From NCBI GenBank assembly GCA_021234155.1, contig JAJEKV010000036.1:11175426-11239425 (forward strand): 64,000 bases of DNA, in the 5' to 3' direction. The first letter of the stretch is position 1; each line of letters opens with the position of its first letter. This DNA comes from Isoetes taiwanensis. Lineage: Eukaryota; Streptophyta; Lycopodiopsida; Isoetales; Isoetaceae. The translations under genes and the position numbers were made by a program. This document shows positions 1 through 10,940 of this stretch, one piece after another. The notes beneath the pieces were generated by a model. It did not search any database, was not told the DNA's origin, and saw nothing but the letters and a program-made list of their open reading frames with translations.

Positions 1-443
1 CGGTGCAAACAAACCAGGTTTGAAAGACCAGATCTGAAAAACCATGCTCCGAAACTGTTTATAGTTCTAGCACTAGTGGAAAAATGAGACTAAGGCAGAC
101 TAAGGCAAAAGCTCTAAGCCATCAAGAGCCTTTGCTGCTCATACTAGCTGCTAGCTATTCTCTGTCTCCATAACAAAAGCTAATGGCAAATGCAAAAAGG
201 ACACCCCTTACCCGATCATAACTGATGCTTGGGGAAGTTTTGGAAGAAGCGGCTGTATTCCATCGATTCCCTGTTGCAGCAGATCCACAAGCACGGGGAA
301 GCAACCCCCTTTCCATCAACCATAGCCTTGTCAGAGGCAGAAGCAGCCCAATTCACTGCTCATCCAGCAATCGTTGCAACAACAGGTTTCTCCAAGCAGT
401 CGGGCGGCTGCCGCCTCCGCCCTAGAAATTAGGGCGCAACATC
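1..443 (+). other. 5' flank with short coding-like stretch
   Basis: This is unique DNA left of the LTR array. Positions 229-432 are open in one plus frame for 67 residues (starts MGKFWKKRLYSIDSLL, later SEAEAAQFTAHPAIVATTGF). The composition looks protein-like, but I recognise no family, and an overlapping frame is also open. It could be an exon truncated by the retroelement, whose conserved LTR sequence begins about 20 bases downstream. None of it recurs to the right of the third LTR. Low confidence that it is coding. Confidence 0.25.
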
Positions 444-1441
444 TTCCAGTGCGATCTTCTGCTTGTGAATTCGACCTTCCTTGCTGCATCAATTTACTTG
501 ATTGAGCAGTAAAGCTGACCAATTATTCTGTCCGATCCCGGAAGTATTATTGACTCCTGAATTGTGAGTTATTTGAAGTTATGTGAAACTCCTGTTATGA
601 TTGTCAAGTGAATGAAAATCCGACTTTGGTATAATTTCCTTTTCTCAACTTCCTTTTCAAGAAAGTTTATGCATATCTGCTAAATATCGTTCTAGTTTTT
701 TTAATTCTATTGAACATTAGAAAGATCCTACTTAGGCTTCATAGGAATAGTCACCCTGCATTCAAAGAAAACATAAAAATATAAATATTATTCAAAGCTA
801 AGTCCTAGCTATCTGATAAGAGTCAAAAACCTATCTTTTCGCTACAAAACTCTCTAGCAAGGGTCCAGTCCATATATTATTATCAAAACCTCGGTAATTC
901 TCTTCTATTTTGTCTCAGGAAAAACAAAAACATCTAGATAAATATCTCTGTCATCAAAAAACACAGTCTGTCAGTGGCAAATTACTCTCTGTTCATTTAG
1001 CATTCTAAGTAAACCCCAAAAAAGGTGTTGCACTTTACCTACAAGAGCAATTCTATCAGTCCCAGTTGTCCCAGATCAAAAATAATATCTCACAAAACAT
1101 TTGAGAATTTCTGCTCTCTGCCGAGAGTATTGACCAATTTTTGACTAGGTCAGGCATATATTTTTCAAGTATCTAGAACTGTCTGACTTCAAAAAGGATT
1201 TTGCACTCTTTTAATATCAAGTGTTAGGATCACACTCATACTTTTTTCAAGTAAAATCCTCCAGTTATTTGTACTTGGTGTTGAAAAGAGGAAACAGGGT
1301 TTTTTCTTGAAATGGGAAAGCTGTACTAACAGGCTTGTGGTGAGAAGTTTTTGCAAAATTTAGGTTCAGAGTGGTTGCCTGAAGCAACCTGGAGGTCCTA
1401 AACCATTCTAATTGAGGGTTTTGCCAGGATTACCCTCAACA
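444..1441 (+). repeat. LTR copy 1 (5')
   Basis: About 998 bp, repeated at 9901 and 19491. The 3' end is well fixed: all three copies end ...ccctcaaca and then diverge, giving the expected CA-3'. The 5' end is less sure: similarity to the other LTRs is solid only from about 448. I count three substitutions against copy 2. The last 60 bases contain tggaggtccta (from 1391), the same 11-mer that opens the primer binding site just outside the LTR. Confidence 0.85.
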
Positions 1442-1444
1442 TCT

Positions 1445-1461
1445 TGGAGGTCCTACCGAGA
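1445..1461 (+). promoter_or_regulatory. Primer binding site, tRNA-Gln type
   Basis: TGGAGGTCCTACCGAGA begins three bases after the LTR end. Its complement, TCTCGGTAGGACCTCCA, has the form of a tRNA-Gln 3' end (T-stem, acceptor TAGGACC, CCA). The identification rests on remembered tRNA-Gln 3' ends. The same site occurs in the second unit at 10902-10918. Confidence 0.7.
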
Positions 1462-1483
1462 TCCAACCTGGTTCTTGGGAACT

Positions 1484-4099
1484 ATGGCTCCTAGACGAAA
1501 TGCTGAAACATCCGACCATGCTGAGGTGCAAGACAATACAGAAACACAAGCTACTCCTCAAGGTGTATCTGTACATCTGAATAAGTCAGTAAATCTCAAT
1601 GCTAGTATGCCTGCTCAATACTTTGAACTCAATGTCCCTATTCCTGTTCCTACATTTGATTCTGGCATGAGTGCTAACAACTTTCTTAAGATCTTTGATG
1701 AATATTATCAAGAATATGGACACAAGAAAGGGACTAAGTTTGCTGAATTCAAGAAGTGCTTAAAAAATGATGAAGTAAGGGCTTGGTTGGAGTATGTGAT
1801 AAGTGATGGTATCAACACATGGGATGAAATTGTCAAAAGGTTCTTATCTAGATTCGGTAAGGTTTATGACCCTCAAGATCTCATTTTTGAATTACAAACC
1901 TTTCATATTAGAAATGGTGAGACTGTTCACCAATATGTGGAAAGATTTCATGTGTACTTAACAAAATGCCAAACTAATCAAGTACCTAACCATACCTTAC
2001 ACCTTGTTGCATCTTTCATAAGGGTCCGACCGTAGATCAAGAGTACACAGAAGATGCTAAAGATTTACAAACAGGAGGGATTTGCAACCATCCACAAAGC
2101 TTTTAACAAGGCCATTGAGATTGCTGATGTGCTTTCTTATTTACCGGATGATACTCATACCACTAATGATCCTTTCTTCCCAAATTTTGAACAGGAATAT
2201 ATGGGTACTGATGCTATACCAGTATATGCTATACAAAAAGATAAGAAGAAACCCAAGGCAAATTGAAGAATCGACAAGATCTTCTTGCTACTACCAAGGC
2301 AGAGATTGATAAAGTTGTTTGAGGCTTTACTTGAGGTCACCAAGCAACTTCAAGAATTGAAAGCATCTAGACCTGAAAGAAAAAGTTATCCCCTTGTGCA
2401 CATTGTATGAGAGAAACTCATTCTTCCGATGTTTGTTGGAATACAGGGATATGCCTCAAATGCAACAAGAGAGGCCATTATGGAAAAGAGTGTCCTGTTT
2501 GTGCCTTTTGCAAAGCTACAGACATTATGAAGACAGATGTAGTGTCAAAGAGTATTTTGCAAGACAAGAGAAAGCCAAAATCTGCCGAGCCTCATCAAGC
2601 ATTGTCAAATATTTGTCTGAAACTAGCTATCCTATCAGATTTATGCAGGAATTTGAAGAGCAGGAAGAAATAATGGCTGTGCATACGAGGGGAATGAAAG
2701 ACAAGGGGTTATCTCAAGAAGAAATAGAAGCTAGCGCTGCTAAAGGTAAAATGAGTGAAAACAAGCAACCTGCACAAGATGGTAAGCAGCTTGTACCTCA
2801 TGTGCCTTGTCAGAAATTCCTGAAAAAAGATAAAGATGGTGATGACTTTGAAGTACTTATGAGAAATTCTAAAGTTAGTGTAGATTTGCTCACATTATTA
2901 AGGATTGCACCCACTTATAGAAAGAAGATGCTTAACTTGACTCAAGATGAACAGGTTTGTCTCACACAAGAGGAACAAATTGCGTTTACAAATCATATTG
3001 AGGAGCAAATGCTAGTACAAGATGAACATGATCCTGGTGCTTTCACATGTGCAGCCAACATTGGGAAGAAAGCCTTGTCTAAGGTATTGTTGGATGGGGG
3101 ATCACCTCTAAATGTTATGAAACAATGTGGCTTAGAGGTAGACAAGAAAGCTCCTATGGTACTGAAATCTTTCTCTAATTCAAGAATTAATCCCATAGGG
3201 ATTGTAAGTAAAGTACCAATAGATATTGAAGGAATTGTTGTGGTCGCTAATTTTGTTGTGGTTGCATTTGAAGGAATGGATGAAAAAGCAGACATTTATG
3301 ATTTACTTCTAGGAAGGAGATGGTCACCAACAAGTAGATGCCGTGACTGCTTTGGTCAAAAGGGGAATGTACCATAACTGATGGAAGAAAAACAGTTGTT
3401 ATCTACAACAAGCTTGGGGAGTTTGATTCTTTTAACTTCATTGAAGAAGATGTGTTGATATCCAATCAACTTGGGGTATATGAAGTTACCATGACCAATA
3501 TGGGGGTGGACACAAGTCCAATTAAGGTATGCAATGTACACCAGGAAATAAACTTTGCTTATTTATGGTTTGATGGTGGTGTCTCTAAGAAATTGAGTAT
3601 AGCTTCTTCTGCTGCCATTCTTAAGGACATGTCAAGCAAACTAATGGCAAAAGTTGGCAGAATTCATCAAAATGCTACTTCTAACATGGCTGAATATAAA
3701 GCTTTGATAGCAGGACTACAAGAGGCTAAGCATTTAGGTGTTACTGACATCATTGTATTTGGAGACTCTCAACTTGTATGCAGGCAAATCTTGGTAGAAT
3801 ATCAAACAAAAAATGAAGAGATGATTATGCTTAGGGATCAAGCACTAGGGGAACTATCAACATTTGCATCCTGGGAGCTACTTCATGTCACAAGAAAGTT
3901 CAATGAAGAGGCTGATACCTTGTGTAAGAGTGTTTTGCTCGAACATTTGGCAGAAGGTGCTATCAAGGAGGAAGAATTGGAGGAAGATGAACTCAAACAG
4001 CTACATCCTATATTGGTAATCAATGCTAGTAGTGAAAAACAGGTTAGAGAAATCAAGATAGAAAAAAAATGGACAAGAAAGAACTCTTTATGTTGGTGA
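1484..4099 (+). pseudogene. gag-protease-RNase H, unit 1 (frame-broken)
   Basis: Starts at the ATG at 1484 (MAPRRNAETSD). The gag capsid-like part runs to 2035, where one G fewer than in unit 2 breaks the frame. Further breaks lie at about 2265, 2310 and 2445-2620. Zinc knuckles of form CX2CX4HX4C lie at about 2395-2545. The protease shows LLDGGSPLNVM with its Asp at 3093. An RNase H of the RVT_3/archaeal-like kind follows: FDGG (Asp 3572), an AEYKALIAGL helix, GDSQLV, and ADTLCK near 3913. Almost every break coincides with a CAG/CTG site where unit 2 reads differently, so some may be read errors. Virion structural protein, maturation protease and RNA-removal activity are family knowledge. 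Confidence 0.85.
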
Positions 4100-4100
4100 T

Positions 4101-5405
4101 ATGTTTGAGGAAAAGAATGAATGTATGGTAATAGATTTCTTCAAAGAATGGAAAGATGTTTTTGCATGGGATTATAATGAGCTGATTGGTGTTGATAAAA
4201 ACATTTGTGAATTTGAAATAAAAATTAAGGAAGGTGTCAGCCCCAATGATGCAAAAAAAAAACTAAGAAGGATTAATGTGGCTTTGCTAGACTTAATTAG
4301 AGAGGAGTTACTAAAAATGAAAGATGCGGGTGTGATCACCGAAATTTCAAATCCGTAATGGTTATCATGCATTGTGCCCAATGAAAAAAAAACAACAAAA
4401 CTATCGGATTTGTATTGATTATAGAGATTTTAACAAGGCCCATCAGAAAAGATCGCTACCCTCTGCCTTTTTTGGAAGAGGTTTTACATGCTGTTGCAGG
4501 GAAGGAGACATACTCTTTTTTGGATGGCTTTTCAGGATTCAACCAAATTTCTGTTAAGTTAGAAGATCAACCAAAAACAGCTTTCATCACTCCATGGGGA
4601 ACTTTTGCTATGAAGAGAATGCCTTTTGGTTTGATGAATGCTCCAAAGAACTTTTCAAAGAACAATGGATACTATATTCAAGGATATGCCTCCTAATGCT
4701 TTTAGAGTTTTTCTTGATGATCTCTGCTTTGGGATCAGCCTTGAGAGATCATTTCAATTATCTAACTAAGATATGTGGCATGTGCGTGAAGGGAGGAGTG
4801 AGTTTAAACCCTAAGAAATGCGTATTTCTATGCTCCAAGGGAGGATTGTTAGGGCATGAGATTTCCTCTAAAGGGATTCAAGTGGTCGAGAGCAAAGTGG
4901 AAGCATTAAAAAGCTTGCATCACCCAAAACCTGTTAAGGAAGTAAAAAGTTTCTTAGGTATGGTAAGTTTTTAAGAATGTATGTTCCTCACTTCTCTATA
5001 ATCAGTAGCTCCTATATCCGATCTCACCAAGGTAGGCAAATATACCAAGCATGAGAGTAAGTTAATCATGGTAGAGTGGACTCGGACTTGCCAACTTGCC
5101 TTGACAAGATATTATACAAGCCATCTCCAATTCTGCACTTTTAAAACCTCCTGATGCAACTAAACCTTTTGAAGCTTATATCAGTGTAACAAAAAGAGCT
5201 GTAGGGTTGGTTTTATTGCAAGAGGAAGGGTGGTAACTTTTTCTAGCAAGATTTGGTCTAATACTGAAATGAGGTACCCAAGGCTCGAGAAAAGTGCAGC
5301 AGCTCTTATGTTTTTGATTGATAGACAAGGACATCTTATCCAAAACAGTCATACTCAGGTGTATATGAAGCAAAATCCTTTGTCCTTGTTGTTCTAAAAA
5401 AAACA
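4101..5405 (+). pseudogene. Reverse transcriptase and second RNase H, unit 1 (broken)
   Basis: RT starts around MFEEKNECMVIDFF at 4101, one base after the TGA closing the upstream frame. Visible RT blocks are the DVFAWDYNEL entry, RICIDYRDFNKA, SFLDGFSGFNQI (motif A), TPWGTFAMKRMPFGLMNAP (motif B) and the FLDD form of the catalytic YxDD box near 4705. The connection domain ends in VKSFLGMVSF at about 4972. A degenerate conventional Ty3 RNase H follows at 5155-5405 (KPFEAYI, VGLVLLQEE, VTFSSKIW). Frame breaks at 4358, 4440, 4696 and 4974 interrupt it, so no full enzyme can be made from this copy as read. Confidence 0.85.
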
Positions 5406-5466
5406 GCCTAAGACCAAGATATGCAGATGGGCTTGTAAGATTCAAGAATATGATATTGTTGTTAAA

Positions 5467-6275
5467 GTGATTAATTTGGTAAATGATCCCAGTACATATT
5501 TGACTAATATTTTGTTTGAGCAGGAAGATGAAGAAGGTTTGACTCATGAGGTTCAAGATGATGCAGGTGCTAATGTAAACCTTGTGCAGGAGGCAGATTG
5601 GCAAGCGAATATAAGAAGATATTTGGAATCAAATGAGATGCCAGAAGACCTCAACTCCAACCAAAAAAGAAGGTTCAAGAAGAAATGCAATAAGTTCAAG
5701 CTAATAGATAATGTGTTATGCAGGTATGACAAGGAGGGTATCATTTTGAGGTGTGTTGATGAAGAAGAAGCTAAGTTAGTGTTAGAAGCATGTCATGAAG
5801 GAGTATGTGGTGGACATTTTGCTGCAGATACTACAGCAAAAAAAATCTTGAGGGCTGGTTATTATTGGCCAACTCTCTTCAAGGACTGCTATGAGACAAT
5901 CAAATGCTGCTATAAATGCCAAATTTTTGGTAGAAGAATTCTTCAACCAGCTGCCATAACTTCTCCAGGACCCTTCCAAGTCTGGGGACTTGATTTCATA
6001 GGACCTCTAGATCCACCTTCTTCTCGCAGACAAAGACCAAAGATATTCTTGTAGCTACCGATTATTTTACAAAATGGGCTGAAGCTATTCCCCTGAGACA
6101 AGCAAATGCTTATACTACTGCTAGGTTCATCCATGAAAATATCTGTGCCAGATTTGGTGTCCCTTTCAAACTTATATCTGATAGAGGCAGCCAGTTTCTG
6201 AATGATGTTATAGCTACACTGCTAGCAACTCTCAAAGTAAGACATTCTAAGAGTTCATCCTACTATCTCCAAGGT
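5467..6275 (+). pseudogene. Integrase N-terminal and core part, unit 1
   Basis: An HHCC zinc domain (HEGVCGGHF ... CYKC) occupies about 5785-5920. The catalytic core has GLDFIGP with the first Asp near 5992, TDYFTKWAEAIP, and ISDRGSQF with the second Asp near 6180. The frame shifts at about 6020-6054, where unit 2 reads AQHQYILVATDY. The ORF is cut at 6275 by the hAT-like insertion, before the catalytic Glu. The remainder of the enzyme lies beyond 7033. Confidence 0.85.
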
Positions 6276-7025
6276 CAGAGTAAAAATTATGAGCACCTAG
6301 TATATTTTATTTTGTTAACTATGGGCGATTTTTTAATATAATAATATTTTTATTAATTATTGTGTGGGTGATTTTGTTATATCAAAAATTTTATTAAGTT
6401 ATATATGGGCGATTTTTTAAAAATAAAAATCTTATGCTTATTTTGATGGACAATTTAATTTACATTACAAGTTTTTGTTTTTTTCGCCTTTACTTTTTCC
6501 ACAAATTCAATACAAACTATAAACCACAAGTTCAATACAAACTATAAAATACTCATTAACAAAGCTTATTGGTTGAATCGACAACTTACTTTCATTGTAC
6601 TTGCCAAAAATTAGCGTCACATGAAATATCACCCCAATGTCTTCCACACCAATTTCCAATTTCTCGAGAAGCCTAATCTGATAAGACCTAATTCCGAAGC
6701 CCTAATTCGATTCCGAAAGCCCTAATTTCAATTGTAATGGTGATACCGGGATAAGTTATCACCTCAAAAACCTTACTATTTTGGGCGATTTATTTGGTAA
6801 TGTATATGTTTAAAAATCATCAATGGGCTATTCCCTTTTCACAATGTCCATAAATTAATCATATGATGGGCGATTCCCCTTTTGCAAAGATCAAATCTAA
6901 TTATATATGGGCGATTGCACCTCTAGAATATACACAAATTGATCCTACTAACCCGTCAATGCTAATCTAAAAGTTTAAAATAAATTAGCCCATTTTATGA
7001 TTAATCGTCCTTAATTTTTACCTTG
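6276..7025 (+). mobile_element. hAT-like non-autonomous element in integrase, unit 1
   Basis: 750 bp, AT-rich, no ORF of note. It is flanked by an exact 8-bp direct repeat tccaaggt (6268-6275 and 7026-7033). Termini are inverted: CAGAGTAAAAATTA at the left and, on the complement of the right end, CAAGGTAAAAATTA. An 8-bp duplication and CA-starting short TIRs are hAT hallmarks. Both subterminal zones hold GGGCGATT-type repeats about 42 bp apart. It separates the second catalytic Asp from the catalytic Glu of the integrase. Confidence 0.82.
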
Positions 7026-7033
7026 TCCAAGGT

Positions 7034-7629
7034 AATGATTAGGCGTAATCCACTAACAAAGTGCTCAAAACTATCCTCAAAAAGACTATTAGTGTCTCAA
7101 AAAGGATTGGCATTTGAAGTTGCATGATGCTCTGTGGGCTTACAGAACTACAACTAAAACCTCGACCAAACATACACCTTTTAGTCTAGTTTATGGGGTA
7201 GAATCTATCATTCCAGTAGAGCTTGAGCTTCCATCCTTGAGAATGGCTTTGAAATTAAATTTGGAAATAGGGGAAGCACTTGAAGAAAGGTGTGTACGGC
7301 TTATGCAACTAGAAGAGCATAGATATGAAGCTGAAAATGCTATACTATTAAAAAAGGCTAAAGATCTAGCAGCCTTCAAAGCAGCACACAAATTGCAAGG
7401 TACCTTGAAAGATGGAGAGCTAGTCCTAAAATGGAATAAGGCAAAGGAAGACTGTGCTAGCAAATTTGAAGAGCTGTGGGAAGGACCTTTTGAAGTTACA
7501 GGACCAGCAGGCCAAGAATCATATTGGTTGAAGTCTATACCGTAAGGAAGAATCTTACCAAATCCTATCAACATTTTACATCTTAAGAGGTACTGGCAGC
7601 AGCATGTTGCCCTTAGTCTATTTGAATAA
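7034..7629 (+). pseudogene. Integrase C-terminal part, unit 1
   Basis: Resumes the integrase after the insertion. Near 7046 the copy reads ggcgtaatcc where unit 2 has ggcagaatcc (A-E-S, with the catalytic Glu). Then come LHDALWAYRTTTKTST, TPFSLVYGVESIIPVELELPS and a chromodomain-free tail with WEGPFEVTGPAGQESYWLKSIP. A stop at 7543-7545 reads ccgtaa where unit 2 has ccagaa, so the last 28 residues (to about 7627) are cut off in this copy as read. No chromodomain is visible, which argues against a chromovirus. Confidence 0.8.
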
Positions 7630-9900
7630 ACCTTGTTGTTTAGATGTTAGAGTAGGCAGTGTGTTAGATAAAAGTGTTTTTTTTTGCAAGGGCAATAGGT
7701 ATTACTCTTATAGTACTGATTTATCTTAAGTTAGTTCATTTATAGCAATTGATAAATAGAATAGGCAGTGTGTTAGATAAAAGTGTTCCTTGCAAATGCA
7801 ATAGGTATTATTCCTTTAGTGCTGATTTATTTTAAGTTAGTTCATTTATAGCAATTGATAAATTAACGTCCTTGGTTCTAATGTGAAGTTGCGTAAAAAT
7901 GGTTATTTCAAGGCTACAAAGTACATGAGGCTCAGGTTTGTTTCTTCCTAATATTATACTTTTCCATGCAGGACCACCCTCTTGATTTCACCTTACACCT
8001 TTATTCACTTCTCAGCCATTCACCTTGATGAGCATGCTGTCTTCACTTCCACCACCGACAGCATTTTATGCTAACCTTAATTGATTTTGTATAACGTACA
8101 CCCTCTGCTCTTCATTCATAAACCTTCCATTCTGTTCAAGAGTAGTCCACCATTCATACTTCATCATTTTTCTACTCTGCCCTGAGTATACATTCATATC
8201 CCAGAAAAAGCTGCCACCATATCACCACCTGGCAGCTAAATGTTGAACTGGTTCTTGTACTGTCATTGCAGGTTCACCCTCTTGTTCATTCATTATCATC
8301 TGACACACTCAAGGCTTGCTTTCATATAAAATTGCTTTCCAAACATCTTCTCCCATAATTTCCATCCATTCCATCCATCATGGCAACATTCTGCATGCTG
8401 CAAGAAGGAATTAATGTCTTGAGAAGCTGGAGAACCAGCCTGCCTCTTCTTTTTTTTAGCATGATGCTGCCACTCATGGCAGCATGGAAGAACCATTAGC
8501 ATTTCCAAATACATGGTTCAATAAGCACATAAGGAGTATTTGAGGTTGCAACTTTGAAGACCATTCGAAAAAGCTACAAAAGACACAAGGACTTGAAGAC
8601 CCAAAGAAGGACATTCACTTGAGAAAACATTAAAGGAGTATTTTGGCTAAATGGGAGGTCACAAGGCAAGTTACTAAATTTGAAGCCCTATTGAAGATTT
8701 GCAAGATCACAACTTGGTATGATATCTTGATTTGAGCATTGAAGTTGATATTCTTAAAGTTCTTGAAGAATTGCCTAGCCATTCTCTTTCATTCTATGTC
8801 TTGAGTCATTCTCTCCATTCCATGTCTAGCCTTCTTTTTTTTTCCACATTTCCATCTCCTCTCATTACATACTATGGTGTTGGTAACATTTCTTTCCCTA
8901 GTCAAATGAAACACACACTCCATGCTCCATCCACCCACTCACCAAAGTCAAGCATTAGGGAGCCTCATGAATTCATTTCAAAAATACCTAGAGTTATACC
9001 TACTAGGTCTTACAAAAGAAGGACAAAAGCAAGACATGTCCAACTATGCAAGAAGTGAGCTCCCTAGTAGCATCCCATGTCAAAAAAAATTGCAAAAGAT
9101 ACAAACATCTACTTCATCATTCATAATTCCACTTCACCACTCATATCACACGTGTCACCCATATCATCCATACTTCATGCCACCTCACAAAAAAAAACAT
9201 CATTTTTTGACTAGGGAAAAGATGGTTACCAACCCTTAAGTGCCACATCTTCACCATTTTTTTGCCACCTCACCAAGTCCCATGCTTAGCCATTTCCTTT
9301 TTTTCCAAAAAAATCAAAGTGTTCCATTTGAAAATTTGATGATACTATCTGGTAGCCCTCATGAAAACATGCCACCTGGCACAAACATTCTTGAAAAACG
9401 AGTTTATATTGACCTTCTAAATGGCCTTCTTGGGGCGTGCCTTTTTTTGAAAAAATGATAAAACCTACCTACATCTACCCCCCCCCATTTATCTACCCTC
9501 TCATCCTCTCGCCAAGTGGCGCCCCCCGGCATGCCAAGTCGAAACACACGAGCCGAAGCTTGGCGGGGGGAGACCACGAATCGTAAGACTAGGCAATGGA
9601 TCTATATTTATACCTTGGCTTCTTTTTCCATTCCGGCCTGTGGGATATTTCTTCACAAGAAACCTAAGATTTGCAGGCCAAGAAACGGATTTTTAGCAGC
9701 TGGGAACTACCTAATCATGACTATATCCTCCCGATTTAACTTGAGTGATCCCAAGAACTCCAAACCTGTGCTAAATGACGGATAATCTGTTGGATCTTGC
9801 AAGAATTGGAACAGAACAAAGCATTTTCAAAAAGGGGCAAATCGACGAAGGAAATTTCAAGGGCTTTTGCGCATTTGGGAGATTGTTGATGCGAAATACA
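7630..9900 (+). other. Retroelement 3' non-coding region, unit 1
   Basis: About 2.3 kb between the integrase stop and the next LTR, with no convincing gene. It starts with a 109-bp tandem duplication (7653-7870, unit beginning taggcagtgtgttag). It then holds pyrimidine-rich, cattc-rich sequence (about 7970-8400) and scattered short ORFs shared with unit 2 but of no recognisable family. A short polypurine stretch (gggaga) near 9876-9882 precedes the LTR. A long 3' untranslated spacer is common in Tat/Ogre-like elements. Confidence 0.6.
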
Positions 9901-10898
9901 TGTCAGTGCGATCTTCTGCTTGTGAATTCGACCTTCCTTGCTGCATCAATTTACTTGATTGAGCAGTAAAGCTGACCAATTATTCTGTCCGATCCCGGAA
10001 GTATTATTGACTCCTGAATTGTGAGTTATTTGAAGTTATGTGAAACTCCTGTTATGATTGTCAAGTGAATGAAAATCCGACTTTGGTATAATTTCCTTTT
10101 CTCAACTTCCTTTTCAAGAAAGTTTATGCATATCTGCTAAATATCGTTCTAGTTTTTTTAATTCTATTGAACATTAGAAAGATCCTACTTAGGCTTCATA
10201 GGAATAGTCACCCTGCATTCAAAGAAAACATAAAAATATAAATATTAGTCAAAGCTAAGTCCTAGCTATCTGATAAGAGTCAAAAACCTATCTTTTCGCT
10301 ACAAAACTCTCTAGCAAGGGTCCAGTCCATATATTATTATCAAAACCTCGGTAATTCTCTTCTATTTTGTCTCAGGAAAAACAAAAACATCTAGATAAAT
10401 ATCTCTGTCATCAAAAAACACAGTCTATCAGTGGCAAATTACTCTCTGTTCATTTAGCATTCTAAGTAAACCCCAAAAAAGGTGTTGCACTTTACCTACA
10501 AGAGCAATTCTATCAGTCCCAGTTGTCCCAGATCAAAAATAATATCTCACAAAACATTTGAGAATTTCTGCTCTCTGCCGAGAGTATTGACCAATTTTTG
10601 ACTAGGTCAGGCATATATTTTTCAAGTATCTAGAACTGTCTGACTTCAAAAAGGATTTTGCACTCTTTTAATATCAAGTGTTAGGATCACACTCATACTT
10701 TTTTCAAGTAAAATCCTCCAGTTATTTGTACTTGGTGTTGAAAAGAGGAAACAGGGTTTTTTCTTGAAATGGGAAAGCTGTACTAACAGGCTTGTGGTGA
10801 GAAGTTTTTGCAAAATTTAGGTTCAGAGTGGTTGCCTGAAGCAACCTGGAGGTCCTAAACCATTCTAGTTGAGGGTTTTGCCAGGATTACCCTCAACA
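9901..10898 (+). repeat. LTR copy 2 (shared middle LTR)
   Basis: About 998 bp. It serves as 3' LTR of unit 1 and 5' LTR of unit 2. The end ...cctcaaca at 10898 is followed directly by the same leader as after copy 1. An alternative 5' boundary is the TG at 9884 (tgttgatgcg), which would add 17 bp. That stretch is similar before copy 3 but absent before copy 1. Confidence 0.85.
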
Positions 10899-10901
10899 TC
10901 T

Positions 10902-10918
10902 TGGAGGTCCTACCGAGA
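10902..10918 (+). promoter_or_regulatory. Primer binding site, unit 2
   Basis: Identical to the site at 1445-1461: TGGAGGTCCTACCGAGA, three bases after the LTR end, complementary to a tRNA-Gln type 3' end. Confidence 0.7.
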
Positions 10919-10940
10919 TCCAACCTGGTTCTTGGGAACT

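Noticed and set aside
7191-7574. 127-residue minus ORF, repeated at 16638-17021
   Set aside because: Antisense of the integrase C-terminal coding region in both units.
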